Shown piece after piece: positions 28,494 to 38,198 of a stretch of 64,000 bases of DNA. How positions within the stretch are numbered: the stretch's first letter is position 1; each line of letters begins with the position of its first letter. A program made the translations under genes and the position numbers. The stretch spans positions 359,826-423,825 of the forward strand of contig NZ_JASZYS010000006.1 in NCBI RefSeq assembly GCF_030316845.1, read 5' to 3'. The notes under the pieces are model-generated. The model saw only the letters and a list, made by a program, of their open reading frames with translations, had not been told where the DNA came from and made no database searches. This DNA comes from Variovorax davisae. Lineage in GTDB: Bacteria; Pseudomonadota; Gammaproteobacteria; Burkholderiales; Burkholderiaceae_C.

Positions 28494-29495
28494 TCACTCG
28501 TTGAGATGGCAGGCACTCCAATGCCCCGGCGCGACCTGCTGGAGCACCGGCGCTTTCTCCTTGCAGCGCGCCCCGGCCTTGGGGCAACGAGGGTGAAACG
28601 CGCAACCGGGCGGAGGGGCCAGGGGCGAGGGCAGTTCACCTTGGATGGGCGCGAAGCTGCGGTGGCCCACTTTGAGTGTCGGTATTTCCGCCATCAAGGC
28701 CCGGGTATAGGGATGGTTGGGCTGTGAAAACAGCATCGGGGTCGGCGCGGACTCCACCACCCGGCCCAGGTACATGATCACCACGCGGTCGGCGATGTGT
28801 TCGACCACTGCGAGGTTGTGACTGATGAACAGGTAGCCGAGTCCGAGTTCCGCGCGCAGGGCCATGAACAGGTTGATCACCTGGGCCTGGATGGACACGT
28901 CCAGCGCGGCGATGGCCTCGTCGCACACCAGCAGCCTGGGCTTCACCGCCAGGGCGCGGGCGATCACGATGCGCTGGCGCTGGCCACCGGAGAACTGGTG
29001 CGGATAGCGGCCAGCGTAGGCGGGATCCAGCCCCACCTTGCGCATCAGTTCGGCCACGTAGTCGGACACCCGGGCCTTCGGCGCCAGGCCATGCACCACG
29101 GCGGCTTCACCGATGGCCTCGCCCACGCGCAGCCGCGGGTTGAGCGAAGCAAAGGGGTTCTGGAACACCATCTGCACGCCCAGCTCGAAATCCTTGCGCT
29201 GGGCGTCCGTCATGTCTCTGACCAAGGTGCCGTCGTAGCGCACGTCGCCGGCCGTGGCGGCCGAAATGCCCGCCGCCATGCGGCCCAGGGTGCTCTTGCC
29301 GCAGCCCGACTCTCCCACCAGGCCGACCACCTCGCCGCGACCGACGCGCAGGTTCACGTCCGTCACGGCATGCACCACGGGCAGGGGAGGGGTGAGGCCC
29401 ATGCGCTGGCCCCAGCGACCGATCAGGTCCTGCGGCGGCGAGAAGCGCTTGGTGACGCCCTGGAGATCAAGCAAGGATGTGGCGCGCATCGGCAT
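28494..29495 (-). CDS. Dipeptide/oligopeptide ABC transporter ATPase (DppF-like)
   Basis: 333 residues. Walker A GESGCGKST, signature FSGGQRQRI, Walker B LLVCDEAIAALDVSIQAQ and switch His ISHNLAVVEH are present, followed by the oligo_HPY C-terminal extension with its cysteine cluster (CAFHPRCPKAGARC). The start 29495 follows GGGAG on the transcribed strand and overlaps the end of the DppD-like gene by 29 bp; further upstream Met codons lack a site. Last gene of the five-gene operon. Confidence 0.93.
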   Translation of the reverse strand: MPMRATSLLDLQGVTKRFSPPQDLIGRWGQRMGLTPPLPVVHAVTDVNLRVGRGEVVGLVGESGCGKSTLGRMAAGISAATAGDVRYDGTLVRDMTDAQRKDFELGVQMVFQNPFASLNPRLRVGEAIGEAAVVHGLAPKARVSDYVAELMRKVGLDPAYAGRYPHQFSGGQRQRIVIARALAVKPRLLVCDEAIAALDVSIQAQVINLFMALRAELGLGYLFISHNLAVVEHIADRVVIMYLGRVVESAPTPMLFSQPNHPYTRALMAEIPTLKVGHRSFAPIQGELPSPLAPPPGCAFHPRCPKAGARCKEKAPVLQQVAPGHWSACHLNE

Positions 29496-30474
29496 TCGCT
29501 CCCAATGGATGAGGATGCCAGCAGCGCACCGCATGGCCCTCTGTGACCGTGAGTTCGGGTTCTGTCGCGCACTGCGCGCTGGCCCGCGCGCAGCGTGGCG
29601 CGAAGGCGCAACCCGGCGGGCGGTTCATGGGCGACGGGGTCGTTCCGGGTATCTGGGTCAGTGGCTGGCCGCGGCGTTCAGATGACGGCACCGAACCGAT
29701 CAGCCCGACGGTGTAGGGGTGCGCCGCGCGTTCGATGACATCGGCGGTGCTGCCGGATTCGACGATGCGCCCGGCGTACATCACCGCCACCCGGTCGGCG
29801 AGGCCGGCCACCACGGCCAGGTCGTGCGTGATCCAGATCAGGCTGGTGCCGGCGTCGCGGCAGAGCTTCTGCATCTCGAACAGGATCTGGCCCTGGATGG
29901 TCACGTCGAGCGCCGTGGTGGGCTCGTCGGCCACGATCAAGTCGGGGCTGTGCAGCAGCGCCATGGCGATCGCGATGCGCTGGCGCATGCCGCCCGACAA
30001 TTCATGGGGATAGGCCGCCAGCCGCTCGTCGGGCGCCGGAATGCCCACCCGCACCATGGCGTCGCGTGCCCTGGCCAGCGCTGCGGGCCGGCCGACCGCC
30101 TCGTGCGCCTGGATCGCTTCGATCATCTGGGTATCGATGCGCAGGACCGGGTTCAAGGTCATGGTCGGGTCCTGAAAGACCATCGCGATCTTGCGGCCTC
30201 GCAGGGCACGCAAGGCCGCTTCGTCCAGCCTCGCGAGGTCTTCGCCCTTGAACAGGATCTGACCCGACACCACCTTGCCCGGCGGATCCACCAGGCCGAT
30301 GATGGAGAAGCCCGTGACGCTCTTGCCCGAGCCCGACTCGCCGACCAGGCCGAGGATTTCTCCTGGATGGACGTGCAGGTCGACGCCATCCACTGATTTG
30401 ACGACACCGGCGCGGGTGGCGAAGTGGGTCTTGAGCCCTCTCACTTCCAGGGTCGGGGCGGCGCCGTCGGTCAT
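29467..30474 (-). CDS. Dipeptide/oligopeptide ABC transporter ATPase (DppD-like)
   Basis: 335 residues: Walker [10 protein letters not shown], signature LSGGMRQRI, Walker [17 protein letters not shown], switch His ITHDLAVV, and the C-terminal Cys-rich [14 protein letters not shown] of the oligo_HPY region, which in characterised members binds an Fe-S cluster. ATG overlaps the DppC-like stop by 4 bp. Confidence 0.93.
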   Translation of the reverse strand: MTDGAAPTLEVRGLKTHFATRAGVVKSVDGVDLHVHPGEILGLVGESGSGKSVTGFSIIGLVDPPGKVVSGQILFKGEDLARLDEAALRALRGRKIAMVFQDPTMTLNPVLRIDTQMIEAIQAHEAVGRPAALARARDAMVRVGIPAPDERLAAYPHELSGGMRQRIAIAMALLHSPDLIVADEPTTALDVTIQGQILFEMQKLCRDAGTSLIWITHDLAVVAGLADRVAVMYAGRIVESGSTADVIERAAHPYTVGLIGSVPSSERRGQPLTQIPGTTPSPMNRPPGCAFAPRCARASAQCATEPELTVTEGHAVRCWHPHPLGANADARHILA

Positions 30475-31355
30475 TGCGCGTTCCTCGGGTTGAGCACTTC
30501 GCGCAGCTGGTCGCCCACCAGGTTCAGCGAGACCAGGGTGAGCGCCAGCGCGACGCCTGGAAAGAAGGAAATCCAATACCTGCCGGACATCAGGTAGTCG
30601 AAGCCGTTGGCTGTGAGCATGCCCAGCGACGGCTCGCTGACCGGCACGCCCACGCCGAGAAAAGACAGGGCTGCTTCGCCCGCGATGCAGGCGGCGACGT
30701 CGATGGTCGCCAGGGCGATCAGCGGCGGCATGCAGTTGGGCAGCATGTGCCGCAGCAAGGCGCGCATGCCGCCGAGCGACAGGCATTGCGCAGCCTCCAT
30801 GTATTCCTTGTTGCGTTCGACCACCGCGGCGGCGCGCGCCGTGCGGGCGAAATAGGCCCACTGCACCACCACCAGCGCCACGATGATCTTGTCCACGCCC
30901 TTGCCAAGCACCGACAACAACACGAGTGCGATCAGCAAGGCCGGCAAGGCCAGCTGGACATCGACGATGCGCATGATGAGCGCGTCCATCCAGCCGCCCC
31001 GGTAGGCGGCGGCAACACCGGCCAGGGTGCCGATCGCCAGCGATGCGCCGACCGCCACGAAGCCCACCATCAGGCTGATGCGCAGGCCGTACAGGATGGC
31101 GGAGAGCATGTCGCGCGCCTGGGCGTCGGTGCCCAGCCAGTAGGTCATCGAGCCGTCGCTCGCCGTGCTGCCCGGCGCGAGCTTGCCGTCCATCACGTCC
31201 AGGACGGACAGGTCATGGGGGTTTTGCGGTGCGATCCACGGGGCCAGCAGGGCGCCTGCGACGATCAATGCGAACAGCACCAGGCCCACCATGGCGAGAC
31301 GGCTTTCGGCGAACTCGGACACGACGCGGGGCCATCTGGAAGGCGTGGCGCTCAT
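30471..31355 (-). CDS. Dipeptide/oligopeptide ABC transporter permease (DppC-like)
   Basis: 294 residues, N-terminal membrane anchor (LAMVGLVLFALIVAGALLAPW), periplasmic loop with WLGTDAQARDMLS, and five further membrane segments with an EAA-like loop (YMEAAQCLSLGG). It overlaps the DppB-like stop by 4 bp. Confidence 0.93.
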   Translation of the reverse strand: MSATPSRWPRVVSEFAESRLAMVGLVLFALIVAGALLAPWIAPQNPHDLSVLDVMDGKLAPGSTASDGSMTYWLGTDAQARDMLSAILYGLRISLMVGFVAVGASLAIGTLAGVAAAYRGGWMDALIMRIVDVQLALPALLIALVLLSVLGKGVDKIIVALVVVQWAYFARTARAAAVVERNKEYMEAAQCLSLGGMRALLRHMLPNCMPPLIALATIDVAACIAGEAALSFLGVGVPVSEPSLGMLTANGFDYLMSGRYWISFFPGVALALTLVSLNLVGDQLREVLNPRNAQ

Positions 31356-32326
31356 CTGCTGTCTCCAAGGCGAATCCTCGGGTCCAGGAGGCCGTACGTG
31401 ACATCGACCAGAAGATTCAACGTGATCAGGAAGCTGACCACGATCAGCACGTAGGCGACCACCACGGGGCGGTCGAGTGTCAGCACCGAATCGATCAGCA
31501 GCTTGCCCATGCCGGGCCAGGCGAAGATGGATTCGGTGATCACCGCGAACGCGGCCATGCGTCCGAATTCCAGCCCGAGGATCGTCACCAGCGGGATCAT
31601 CAGGTTCTTGAGCACGTGCACGCTGATCACGCGCCGCTCCGACAGCCCCTTGGCGCGGGCGAACTTGACGAAGTCCATGGGCACCACCTCGCGCGCCGTG
31701 GCACGGGTCAGGCGGGCCAGCAGCGAGGCCGCGCCCAGGCCCAGGGTCAGGGCAGGCAGGGCCAGGTGCTTCAGGCCGTCCACGGTCAACACGCTCAGGC
31801 CCACGGGCCCGAGGTAGACCAGCTCGCCGCGGCCCGAGGAGGGCAGCCAACCGGTCATCACCGACAGGCCCATGATGAGCATCAAGCCGACCCAGAAGGT
31901 CGGCAGGCTAAAGCCCAGCACCGACAGGGTCATGGCGAACTTGGCCGTGGCCGTTTCCGGCTTCAGCCCTGCGTACAGGCCCACCGGCACGCCGACCGCG
32001 ACGGCCAGCAGGGTGGCCACCGCCGCCAGTTCCAGGGTGGCGGGCATGCGCTGGATGATCAGCGCCATGGCGGGCTGGCCGGCCAGGAAGCTGTTGCCGA
32101 ACTGGCCTTGCAGCGCATGCCCTGCAAAGCGGAGGTACTGCACCCACAGCGGCTGGTCCAGGCCCAGCTCGCGCGTGACGCGCAGGCGCTCGATCGCGGT
32201 CGCTTCCGGGCTGATCAGGACGTCGACCGGGTCGCCAACCAGGTACACCCCGGCGAACACCAGAAACGACACCACGACCAGCACCAGCATGGCCTGCAGC
32301 AATCGACGGAGAATGAATCCACCCAT
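31352..32326 (-). CDS. Dipeptide/oligopeptide ABC transporter permease (DppB-like)
   Basis: 324 residues with six predicted membrane segments, the DppB N-terminus (ILRRLLQAMLVLVVVSFLVF), GDPVDVLISPEAT, and EAA-like loop (DFVKFARAKGLSERRV). It forms a heterodimeric channel with the DppC-like subunit. It starts 41 bp after the binding-protein gene. Confidence 0.93.
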   Translation of the reverse strand: MGGFILRRLLQAMLVLVVVSFLVFAGVYLVGDPVDVLISPEATAIERLRVTRELGLDQPLWVQYLRFAGHALQGQFGNSFLAGQPAMALIIQRMPATLELAAVATLLAVAVGVPVGLYAGLKPETATAKFAMTLSVLGFSLPTFWVGLMLIMGLSVMTGWLPSSGRGELVYLGPVGLSVLTVDGLKHLALPALTLGLGAASLLARLTRATAREVVPMDFVKFARAKGLSERRVISVHVLKNLMIPLVTILGLEFGRMAAFAVITESIFAWPGMGKLLIDSVLTLDRPVVVAYVLIVVSFLITLNLLVDVTYGLLDPRIRLGDSR

Positions 32327-32367
32327 GTCGTATTTCGCAGATGCACGTGCTCAGACGTGGCGTGGCT

Positions 32368-34035
32368 TCACTTGGTGCCCGACGGCGTGACGAACTGCGC
32401 GCGCGTTTGCTGGTCCGGCCGGGCGGCATAGCTCAGACCCTTGCGCATGCCCCAGGCGCTGCGTTCGAAGTACAGGAGCGTCAAGGCCGCGTCGGTGTCG
32501 ATGGCCTGGGCGGTTACCTGCTGCAACAGAGCCGAACGCTTGCCGTCGTCCAGCGTGTTCACGGCGGCATCGAGGAGCGCGTCGACTTCGGCGTTGGCGT
32601 AGCCTCCCCAATTGGCGGTGCCCCAGCCCTTGGCATCGTTGCGGGTGCTGACCAGGGCGCGAGCCCGAGCCGACGATTCGACGTCGCCCCAGCCGCCCAG
32701 GGTGCTGCTGTAGGCCTTCGCCATCATGTTCTTGAAGAAGATGGCGGGTGAGGATGCTTCGACCGTGGTCTTCACGCCGACCCGGCTCCACATCGACGCC
32801 ACCGCTTGCGCCACCTTGAGGTCATTCTGATAGCGGCCATTTGGCGTCCCCAGGGACAGGGTGAATCCGCCGGGATAGCCTGCCTCGGCCAGCAGCTTCC
32901 TGGCGTGCTGGGGATCGTGCTTCACGATCACGCCGTTGCTGCGCGTTCCCGGCGAGCCGGGCATCATCAGCTCGGCGGCCGGCGCACCGAACCCCCCCAT
33001 CACCTGGGCCACCAGCGCCTTGCGGTCGATGGCCTCGGACAGGGCGCGCCGCACGCGCACATCCTTCAACGGGTTCTTGCCCTGGGTGCCGGTGATGCCC
33101 GGCACGCTGTCGTCCGACACGTTGAAGGCGAGGAAGATCAGGCGCACGGAGGGGGCTTCCTGGATCGTGAGCTTGGGGTTCTTCTTGAGCTGCGCCATGT
33201 CGTCGATCGGCGGGTCCTCCACCAGGTCGACCCCGCCCGACAGGAGGGCATTGACGCGTGCCGCGGGATTGGACAAGGGACGCATCAGCACCTTGGCCCA
33301 GGATGGCTTGGGCCCCCAGTAGGTGTCGTTGCGTTCCAGGACAAGGTCGCCGCCGCGCGACCAGGACACGAACTTGAACGGCCCGGTGCCGATCAGGCCA
33401 TCGCCTTGGTTCAACTGGGCGGTGCTCTTGCCTTCAGGGCTCGGGCCGGAGGCGGCCTTCCTGGACATGATGCTCAGGTTCGCGAGGCTGGTCGGGACCA
33501 AGGGCCTCGGACCGTCGGTGTGCAGGCGCACCGTCAGTGGGCCCACCACCTCGACACGCTGGATGCCCCGGATGGTGATCGTGACGGGCGAGGGACTGTT
33601 GGGCACCTTGGCGACGCGCTCGATGGAAAAGGCGACGTCGTCGGCCGTGAGCGGCGAGCCGTCGCTGAATTTCACATCGGGCCGCAACGTGAACTCCCAG
33701 ATGTCGCTGCCGACGGTCTTCCAGGAGAGCGCCAGCCCGGGGATCAGTTGCAGGTTCGGGTCGAGGGCGGTCAGGCTGTCGAAGATATGCGCCGAGATCT
33801 GGAAATTGGTGGTGAGGGCGTGATAGTGCGGGTCCATCGACGTGGGCTCGCTTTTCAGGCCCACCTTGAGTTCCTGCGCCTGGCTGGCCGCCGAGCCCAT
33901 CAGGAGTGCCGCAGCCGCGAGACCGAAGCCGAATTGGCGCAGCCTGGCGTTGCAAGCCATCAAGAAGCGGCGGGCATTGCCCACGGGCCCGCCGCCGCCC
34001 ATGCAGAGGGCGGCGAGGCGAATGTCTCGTGTCAT
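32368..34035 (-). CDS. Dipeptide/oligopeptide ABC transporter substrate-binding protein (DppA-like)
   Basis: 555 residues of solute-binding family 5. The start at 34035 has GGGAGA 6 bp upstream on its strand; this gives a long basic N-region before the hydrophobic core (FGFGLAAAALLMGSAASQAQ, cut near residue 53). An internal Met just before that core lacks a ribosome-binding site. The mature start LKVGLKSEPTSMDPHYH and PDVKFSDGSPLTADDV are typical. Ligand unknown; peptides, amides or opine-like compounds are possible. Confidence 0.92.
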   Translation of the reverse strand: MTRDIRLAALCMGGGGPVGNARRFLMACNARLRQFGFGLAAAALLMGSAASQAQELKVGLKSEPTSMDPHYHALTTNFQISAHIFDSLTALDPNLQLIPGLALSWKTVGSDIWEFTLRPDVKFSDGSPLTADDVAFSIERVAKVPNSPSPVTITIRGIQRVEVVGPLTVRLHTDGPRPLVPTSLANLSIMSRKAASGPSPEGKSTAQLNQGDGLIGTGPFKFVSWSRGGDLVLERNDTYWGPKPSWAKVLMRPLSNPAARVNALLSGGVDLVEDPPIDDMAQLKKNPKLTIQEAPSVRLIFLAFNVSDDSVPGITGTQGKNPLKDVRVRRALSEAIDRKALVAQVMGGFGAPAAELMMPGSPGTRSNGVIVKHDPQHARKLLAEAGYPGGFTLSLGTPNGRYQNDLKVAQAVASMWSRVGVKTTVEASSPAIFFKNMMAKAYSSTLGGWGDVESSARARALVSTRNDAKGWGTANWGGYANAEVDALLDAAVNTLDDGKRSALLQQVTAQAIDTDAALTLLYFERSAWGMRKGLSYAARPDQQTRAQFVTPSGTK

Positions 34036-34135
34036 TTTTTGTCTCCCTGATGTGCGCGCGCCGTCGGCGAACTGCACTGGACTCCGTAGCTCGCAGTCGC
34101 AGCAGGCGATGGTAGGAAGCGCGCGCGTGGCGCGA

Positions 34136-34151
34136 CGTAAGCTGCTTTACG
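34136..34151. promoter_or_regulatory. Inverted repeat upstream of the Dpp-type operon
   Basis: CGTAA and TTACG, perfect 5-bp arms with a 6-bp centre, in the 164-bp gap between the AraC-type gene and the binding-protein gene. Likely position for a regulator site controlling the transporter; identity of the regulator is inferred only from proximity. Confidence 0.35.
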
Positions 34152-34199
34152 CTCTGGCCGATATTTTTCTAGGACAAACCCGAGCGACCAGCGACGACC

Positions 34200-35246
34200 T
34201 CAGGGCGAAGTGCCCGCTGCCTCATGCAGCTTCCACAACGCCCGAGGGCCGCGCAGGCTGAAGCGCTCGCGCCAGCGCTGCGGGCTCGACCCGGTCGCGC
34301 GCGAGAACATCCGGCCGAAGGCGCTGGCGTCGGCGTACCCGCAGTCGTGGGCAATCTCCTCCACCGAACGCCAGGTGCCTTCGAGCCACATCTTGGCGCG
34401 ATTCACGCGCAAGGCCTGGACGTAGTGCAGCGGCGTCTGGTCCATGTGCTGCCGGAACAGCCGGCTCAAGGTGCGCTCGCTGACGGCCGCCGCCGCGGCG
34501 GCTTCATCCAGGGTGAACGGTCGCCCGGCGTGGGTTCTCATCCATGTCAGGGCGCGATAGAGCGGGGTGTCGCGCGAGATGCCCATGCCTTGGTCGGGGT
34601 TCATGGCCGCCGACACTTGCTGCCGCTCCGTGTTCGGCAGCAGGGTCTGCTCGCAGGCATGGGCGAGGTCGGCGGCGCCCGCGTGGCCGACCAGGTGCAG
34701 GACCAGCGAATGAATCAGGGACGGCGTCGCTGCACAGAGGATTCGATGCTGGGCGACGATCGGTGCGGTCGCCTCGATGCGCACCGACGGGAAGAGGTGC
34801 GCGAAGCCCGGCTGGTAGATCCACGGCATCGCTGCCTTCTCGAGCCGACCGGTCTGGGCGAGCAGCCAGACACCGGTGCCGCAGGCGCCCAGCAAGGCAC
34901 CTTCGTCGAACGAGGCTCGCAGCAGATCGACGATGCCGGCGCTGCGCCGTACCAGCCGGATCAGCGCAGGGACCGACTGCGCGCCTTCGAAGGGCGGCAC
35001 CAGCAGCACGCGCTGCCCATCGCCAGGCCGTCGGCCGTGCTGCCTCTCCTGCGCGCTGACGCAGGTCGACGCATGGAAGCGATGTATGCGCCCCCGTTCG
35101 TCGAGCACGCGCCAGCTGACGGCCGGCGTGCTGGCGCGCGGCGCGCGAAGGCGCGCCAGCGCATTGAGCTGGCGCAGCACGTCGACGGCCGACCATACCG
35201 AACCGGGCATGGCCGCCGGCGGCAACAGGAGGTCGAAGTGGATCAT
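34200..35246 (-). CDS. GlxA-type AraC-family regulator (DJ-1-like sensor plus AraC HTH)
   Basis: 348 residues. The N-terminal half (about 1-190) is a DJ-1/PfpI-like domain with the elbow cysteine in LGACGTGVW. The C-terminal HTH_18 domain (about 230-335) contains LDEAAAAAAVSERTLSRLFRQHM and VEEIAHDCGYADASAFGRMF. GlxA-type proteins regulate catabolism of amino acid derivatives such as betaine or arginine. It precedes the Dpp-type operon on the same strand and is divergent from the second DUF2817 gene, so both are probable targets. Confidence 0.9.
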   Translation of the reverse strand: MIHFDLLLPPAAMPGSVWSAVDVLRQLNALARLRAPRASTPAVSWRVLDERGRIHRFHASTCVSAQERQHGRRPGDGQRVLLVPPFEGAQSVPALIRLVRRSAGIVDLLRASFDEGALLGACGTGVWLLAQTGRLEKAAMPWIYQPGFAHLFPSVRIEATAPIVAQHRILCAATPSLIHSLVLHLVGHAGAADLAHACEQTLLPNTERQQVSAAMNPDQGMGISRDTPLYRALTWMRTHAGRPFTLDEAAAAAAVSERTLSRLFRQHMDQTPLHYVQALRVNRAKMWLEGTWRSVEEIAHDCGYADASAFGRMFSRATGSSPQRWRERFSLRGPRALWKLHEAAGTSP

Positions 35247-35352
35247 CTTGTGCGGGCTGTCTGGAACAGCACACCGAATGGCTGCAATGGTCGTTGTCGG
35301 GCGCGCAGGGGACTTCTACGATTTCCGATTCCACATCCAGGGAGAAGGCGCG

Positions 35353-36486
35353 ATGAATCCATCGATCTCAACAGGAAGCTGTTTTTCAGGCACCTATGCC
35401 GAGGCGCGACAGAAGTTCGTCGAGGCGGGCATGGCGTGCGGCGCCCGGGCGCGGCAGTTCATACTGCCCGACCACCGTGGCGTCTTCGGCGAGCCCTTGA
35501 GCATCGATACTGCCTACATCGGTCCGGACCAGCCGCGCCGGCTGCTCATCGTCAGCTCGGGCACCCACGGGGTGGAGGGCTTCTGCGGCTCGGGCTGCCA
35601 GGTGGCGGTCCTGCATGACACGGGCTTGAAGGACCGGCTGGCACAGGCCGGCGTGGGCTTGCTGCTCATCCACGCCATCAATCCCTATGGGTTCTCGCAT
35701 CTGCAGCGCACCAACGAGGACAACATCGACGTCAATCGGAACTTCGTCGATTTCGACGCGCCGTTGCCGCCCAGTCCGCACTACCTCGAGGTGGAGTCGT
35801 TCGTGCTGCCGCCGCAATGGCCGCCGTCCGGGCAGGACATCGAAAGGCAGCAGGCGTTCGTGCGCCAGCACGGCGAGCGCGGCTTGCGGCACGCCGTGTC
35901 CAGTGGCCAGCGGGTCTCCCCGCAGGGGCTCTTCTACGGCGGCACGGCGCCTTCCTGGAGCAATCGCACGGTGCGCGCGATCCTTCGCGAGCATGGTGCG
36001 GCCGCGCAAGCCATCGCCTGGATCGACATCCATACCGGCCTGGGCCCTTACGGTCATGGAGAAAAACTCTACGCGGGGAGAAACGACGCCCGCGACATCG
36101 CCCGGGCGCGCGCATGCTGGGGCAGCGATGTCTTCCTGACCTTCTCGGGCAACACCGACTCGGTGTCCGTCGACGTGACCGGGCTGGTCTGTTCGAGCCT
36201 GCACGACGAGTGTGTCCAGGCCGAGGCGCTGCTCGTCGGGCTGGAGTTCGGAACCCTGCCCTTTTCCGCGGTTCAGTCGGCCCTGTACCACGCGGCCTGG
36301 ATCCGCGCCCACGGCGGCAAGGTCGATGCAGCCACGCGGGCCGCCGCTGCTCGCGTGCTGCGAGATGCCTTCTATTGCGACAACGATGTGTGGAAAGGCA
36401 TGATCCTGGGCCAGGCGCGCGTGGCCTGCCTGCAGGTTGCGCAGTCGCTGGCCCGGTTCGACACGGAGCACGCCGCGCAGCCTTAG
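35353..36486 (+). CDS. DUF2817 family M14-like metallo-hydrolase (copy 2)
   Basis: 377 residues, paralogue of 26041-27153. The same elements appear: HxxE in GTHGVEG (H72, E75), NR pair N128-R129, H227 in DIHTGLGPYGHGE, and the late LEFGT. The start at 35353 follows GGAGAAGG (35341-35348). Cytoplasmic, so it would act on material already imported. Divergent from the AraC-type regulator across 106 bp. Confidence 0.85.
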   Translation: MNPSISTGSCFSGTYAEARQKFVEAGMACGARARQFILPDHRGVFGEPLSIDTAYIGPDQPRRLLIVSSGTHGVEGFCGSGCQVAVLHDTGLKDRLAQAGVGLLLIHAINPYGFSHLQRTNEDNIDVNRNFVDFDAPLPPSPHYLEVESFVLPPQWPPSGQDIERQQAFVRQHGERGLRHAVSSGQRVSPQGLFYGGTAPSWSNRTVRAILREHGAAAQAIAWIDIHTGLGPYGHGEKLYAGRNDARDIARARACWGSDVFLTFSGNTDSVSVDVTGLVCSSLHDECVQAEALLVGLEFGTLPFSAVQSALYHAAWIRAHGGKVDAATRAAAARVLRDAFYCDNDVWKGMILGQARVACLQVAQSLARFDTEHAAQP

Positions 36487-36673
36487 TTTCATGTGGATGG
36501 ACGGTCGGCAAACCCTGAGACGGGTCTGGCGAAGGTTTCGGAAATCATGAAGGGGTCTTTGGCCAGATGATAGGTACAGGGCGTTGAATCGCGGCGTCGC
36601 CGCTTTACGCTCGCCGCGGGCTTCGCTTCGGTATAAACCCTGCGATGCCTTTGTTGACTCTGCCCGATCCACC

Positions 36674-37423
36674 ATGTCGACCTCGCCCAGTTCCGATTTC
36701 AGCCCGTCCTCGTCGATTGCCGCGCCGTCTGTGCCAGACGGCGTGGGGCCACTGCCGAAGGCCTTCGTCTCGGCGTGGCTCACACATCTGGATTTCGAAT
36801 GGGGCGACATCACGCGCGGCTACCGTCAGCAGCCGGTCGCCAATGACGGGCCGCTGTTCGAGGAAGGTCAGCCGGCGGATTCGGTCTATGTGGTGGCGTC
36901 GGGGCGAATTCGACTGATCTCGGAGTCGGCGGAGGGCAAGAGGCGCCATCTGATGATCGTCGGTCCCACGGGCCTGGTCGGCGATTGCGGCTTGCTGCAG
37001 AGCAAGAACCACGTCGTGTCCGCCGAGGCCTCGACCGACGCGGTGGTGTGCGCCGTGCCGGTGGCGGCCATGCTGGCTGCGCTGTACCAGGCACCTGCCC
37101 TGGCGCGCCAGCACCAGGCCATGTGCAGCATGCGCTTTCGCATCATGCTGCAGCACCTGGCCTTGCAGGGCGCCAATTCCGCGAAACGCCGGGTCTGTCA
37201 TCACCTGCTCGGCCTGATGGCCAGCTACGGCACGCCGCATCCGGCGGGCATGCTGATCTCGATCACCTTCACCAAGCAGGAGATGAGCCACATCTGCGGG
37301 CTTTCGCGCGTGCGCGTCTCGCAGATCTTCGCCGCGCTCGAACGGGAGGGGGTCATCGTCGCGGCCGGGCGCCACGTCGCGATCCCGGACGCCGCCCGGC
37401 TGGCGTCGCTGGCGCAGAGCTGA
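36674..37423 (+). CDS. Crp/Fnr-family transcriptional regulator
   Basis: 249 residues: a Ser/Pro-rich N-terminus, a cyclic-nucleotide-binding-like domain (about 40-160; FEEGQPADSVYVVASGRIRLI, GLVGDCGLL) and a C-terminal winged helix (FTKQEMSHICGLSRVRVSQIFAALEREGVI). No N-terminal Cys cluster for an Fe-S sensor. The start is uncertain: the frame is open to an ATG at 36584 and neither has a strong Shine-Dalgarno. It precedes the c-di-GMP genes by 58 bp. Confidence 0.87.
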   Translation: MSTSPSSDFSPSSSIAAPSVPDGVGPLPKAFVSAWLTHLDFEWGDITRGYRQQPVANDGPLFEEGQPADSVYVVASGRIRLISESAEGKRRHLMIVGPTGLVGDCGLLQSKNHVVSAEASTDAVVCAVPVAAMLAALYQAPALARQHQAMCSMRFRIMLQHLALQGANSAKRRVCHHLLGLMASYGTPHPAGMLISITFTKQEMSHICGLSRVRVSQIFAALEREGVIVAAGRHVAIPDAARLASLAQS

Positions 37424-37481
37424 GGCTCGGGCGGCCTCGCCGGGGACTCAAGTTTCGGCCACCGGCGCCGATAGAGAAGAG

Positions 37482-38198
37482 ATGGCTTCCTCCACCCTCC
37501 CTGCCTTCACCATGGCGTTCCAGCCCATCGTGGACGCCGACCAGCGCGCCGTCTTCGCCTATGAAGCGCTCGTGCGGGGGCTCGACGGGGAGGGCGCGCT
37601 CGAGGTGCTGGGGCGGATCGGTCCCGGGCAGCGCTTCGCGTTCCACGAGGCCTGCCGCATGCGCGCCATCGAGCTGGCGGCTCAGTTGGACATGCGGGCC
37701 AAGCTGAGCCTCAATGTCATGCCCAACGACGTGGCCGGCCAGGAATGCTGCTTTCGCAGCGCGATGGCCGCGGCGTCGCGCTGCGGCTTCCCGGTCGAAC
37801 AGCTGATGTTCGAACTGACGGAGGGTGAGCGGGTGCAGAACCTGCCCGGCCTCGCGGCGTCGTTCAAGACCTTCAAGTGCTACGGCTTCACCTCGGCGAT
37901 CGACGACTTCGGCGCAGCCTATGCGGGCTTCCAGCTGCTGGCGGGCTTCCAGCCCGACATCGTGAAGGTCGACATGAGCCTGGTGCGCGGCGTCGACGCC
38001 GACCCGGTGCGCCTGGCCATCGTGCGCGGCTTCGTCCAGACCTGCGGCGAGCTGGGGGTGCGCGTGGTGGCCGAGGGCATCGAGACGCGCGAAGAGCTGC
38101 GCGCCTTGCGCGGCATCGGCGTCACGCTGTTCCAGGGCTACCTGTTCTCGCGGCCGGTCATCGCGACCCTGCCGCCGATCGCATGGGACGCGGCCTGA
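37482..38198 (+). CDS. EAL-domain c-di-GMP phosphodiesterase
   Basis: A 238-residue stand-alone EAL domain that hydrolyses cyclic di-GMP. Catalytic and metal residues are all present: E28-A-L, N78, E111, D141-D142 (DDFG), K162, E198 and Q218, so it should be active. No sensor domain is attached. Its TGA overlaps the ATG of the diguanylate cyclase gene by one base, so synthesis and breakdown enzymes are translated together. Confidence 0.93.
   Translation: MASSTLPAFTMAFQPIVDADQRAVFAYEALVRGLDGEGALEVLGRIGPGQRFAFHEACRMRAIELAAQLDMRAKLSLNVMPNDVAGQECCFRSAMAAASRCGFPVEQLMFELTEGERVQNLPGLAASFKTFKCYGFTSAIDDFGAAYAGFQLLAGFQPDIVKVDMSLVRGVDADPVRLAIVRGFVQTCGELGVRVVAEGIETREELRALRGIGVTLFQGYLFSRPVIATLPPIAWDAA

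Noticed and set aside
34144..36612. GCTTTACGCTC occurring upstream of both the Dpp operon (34144) and the Crp gene (36602)
   Set aside because: An 11-bp match with no surrounding similarity; chance cannot be excluded and the first copy is better explained by the CGTAA/TTACG dyad.
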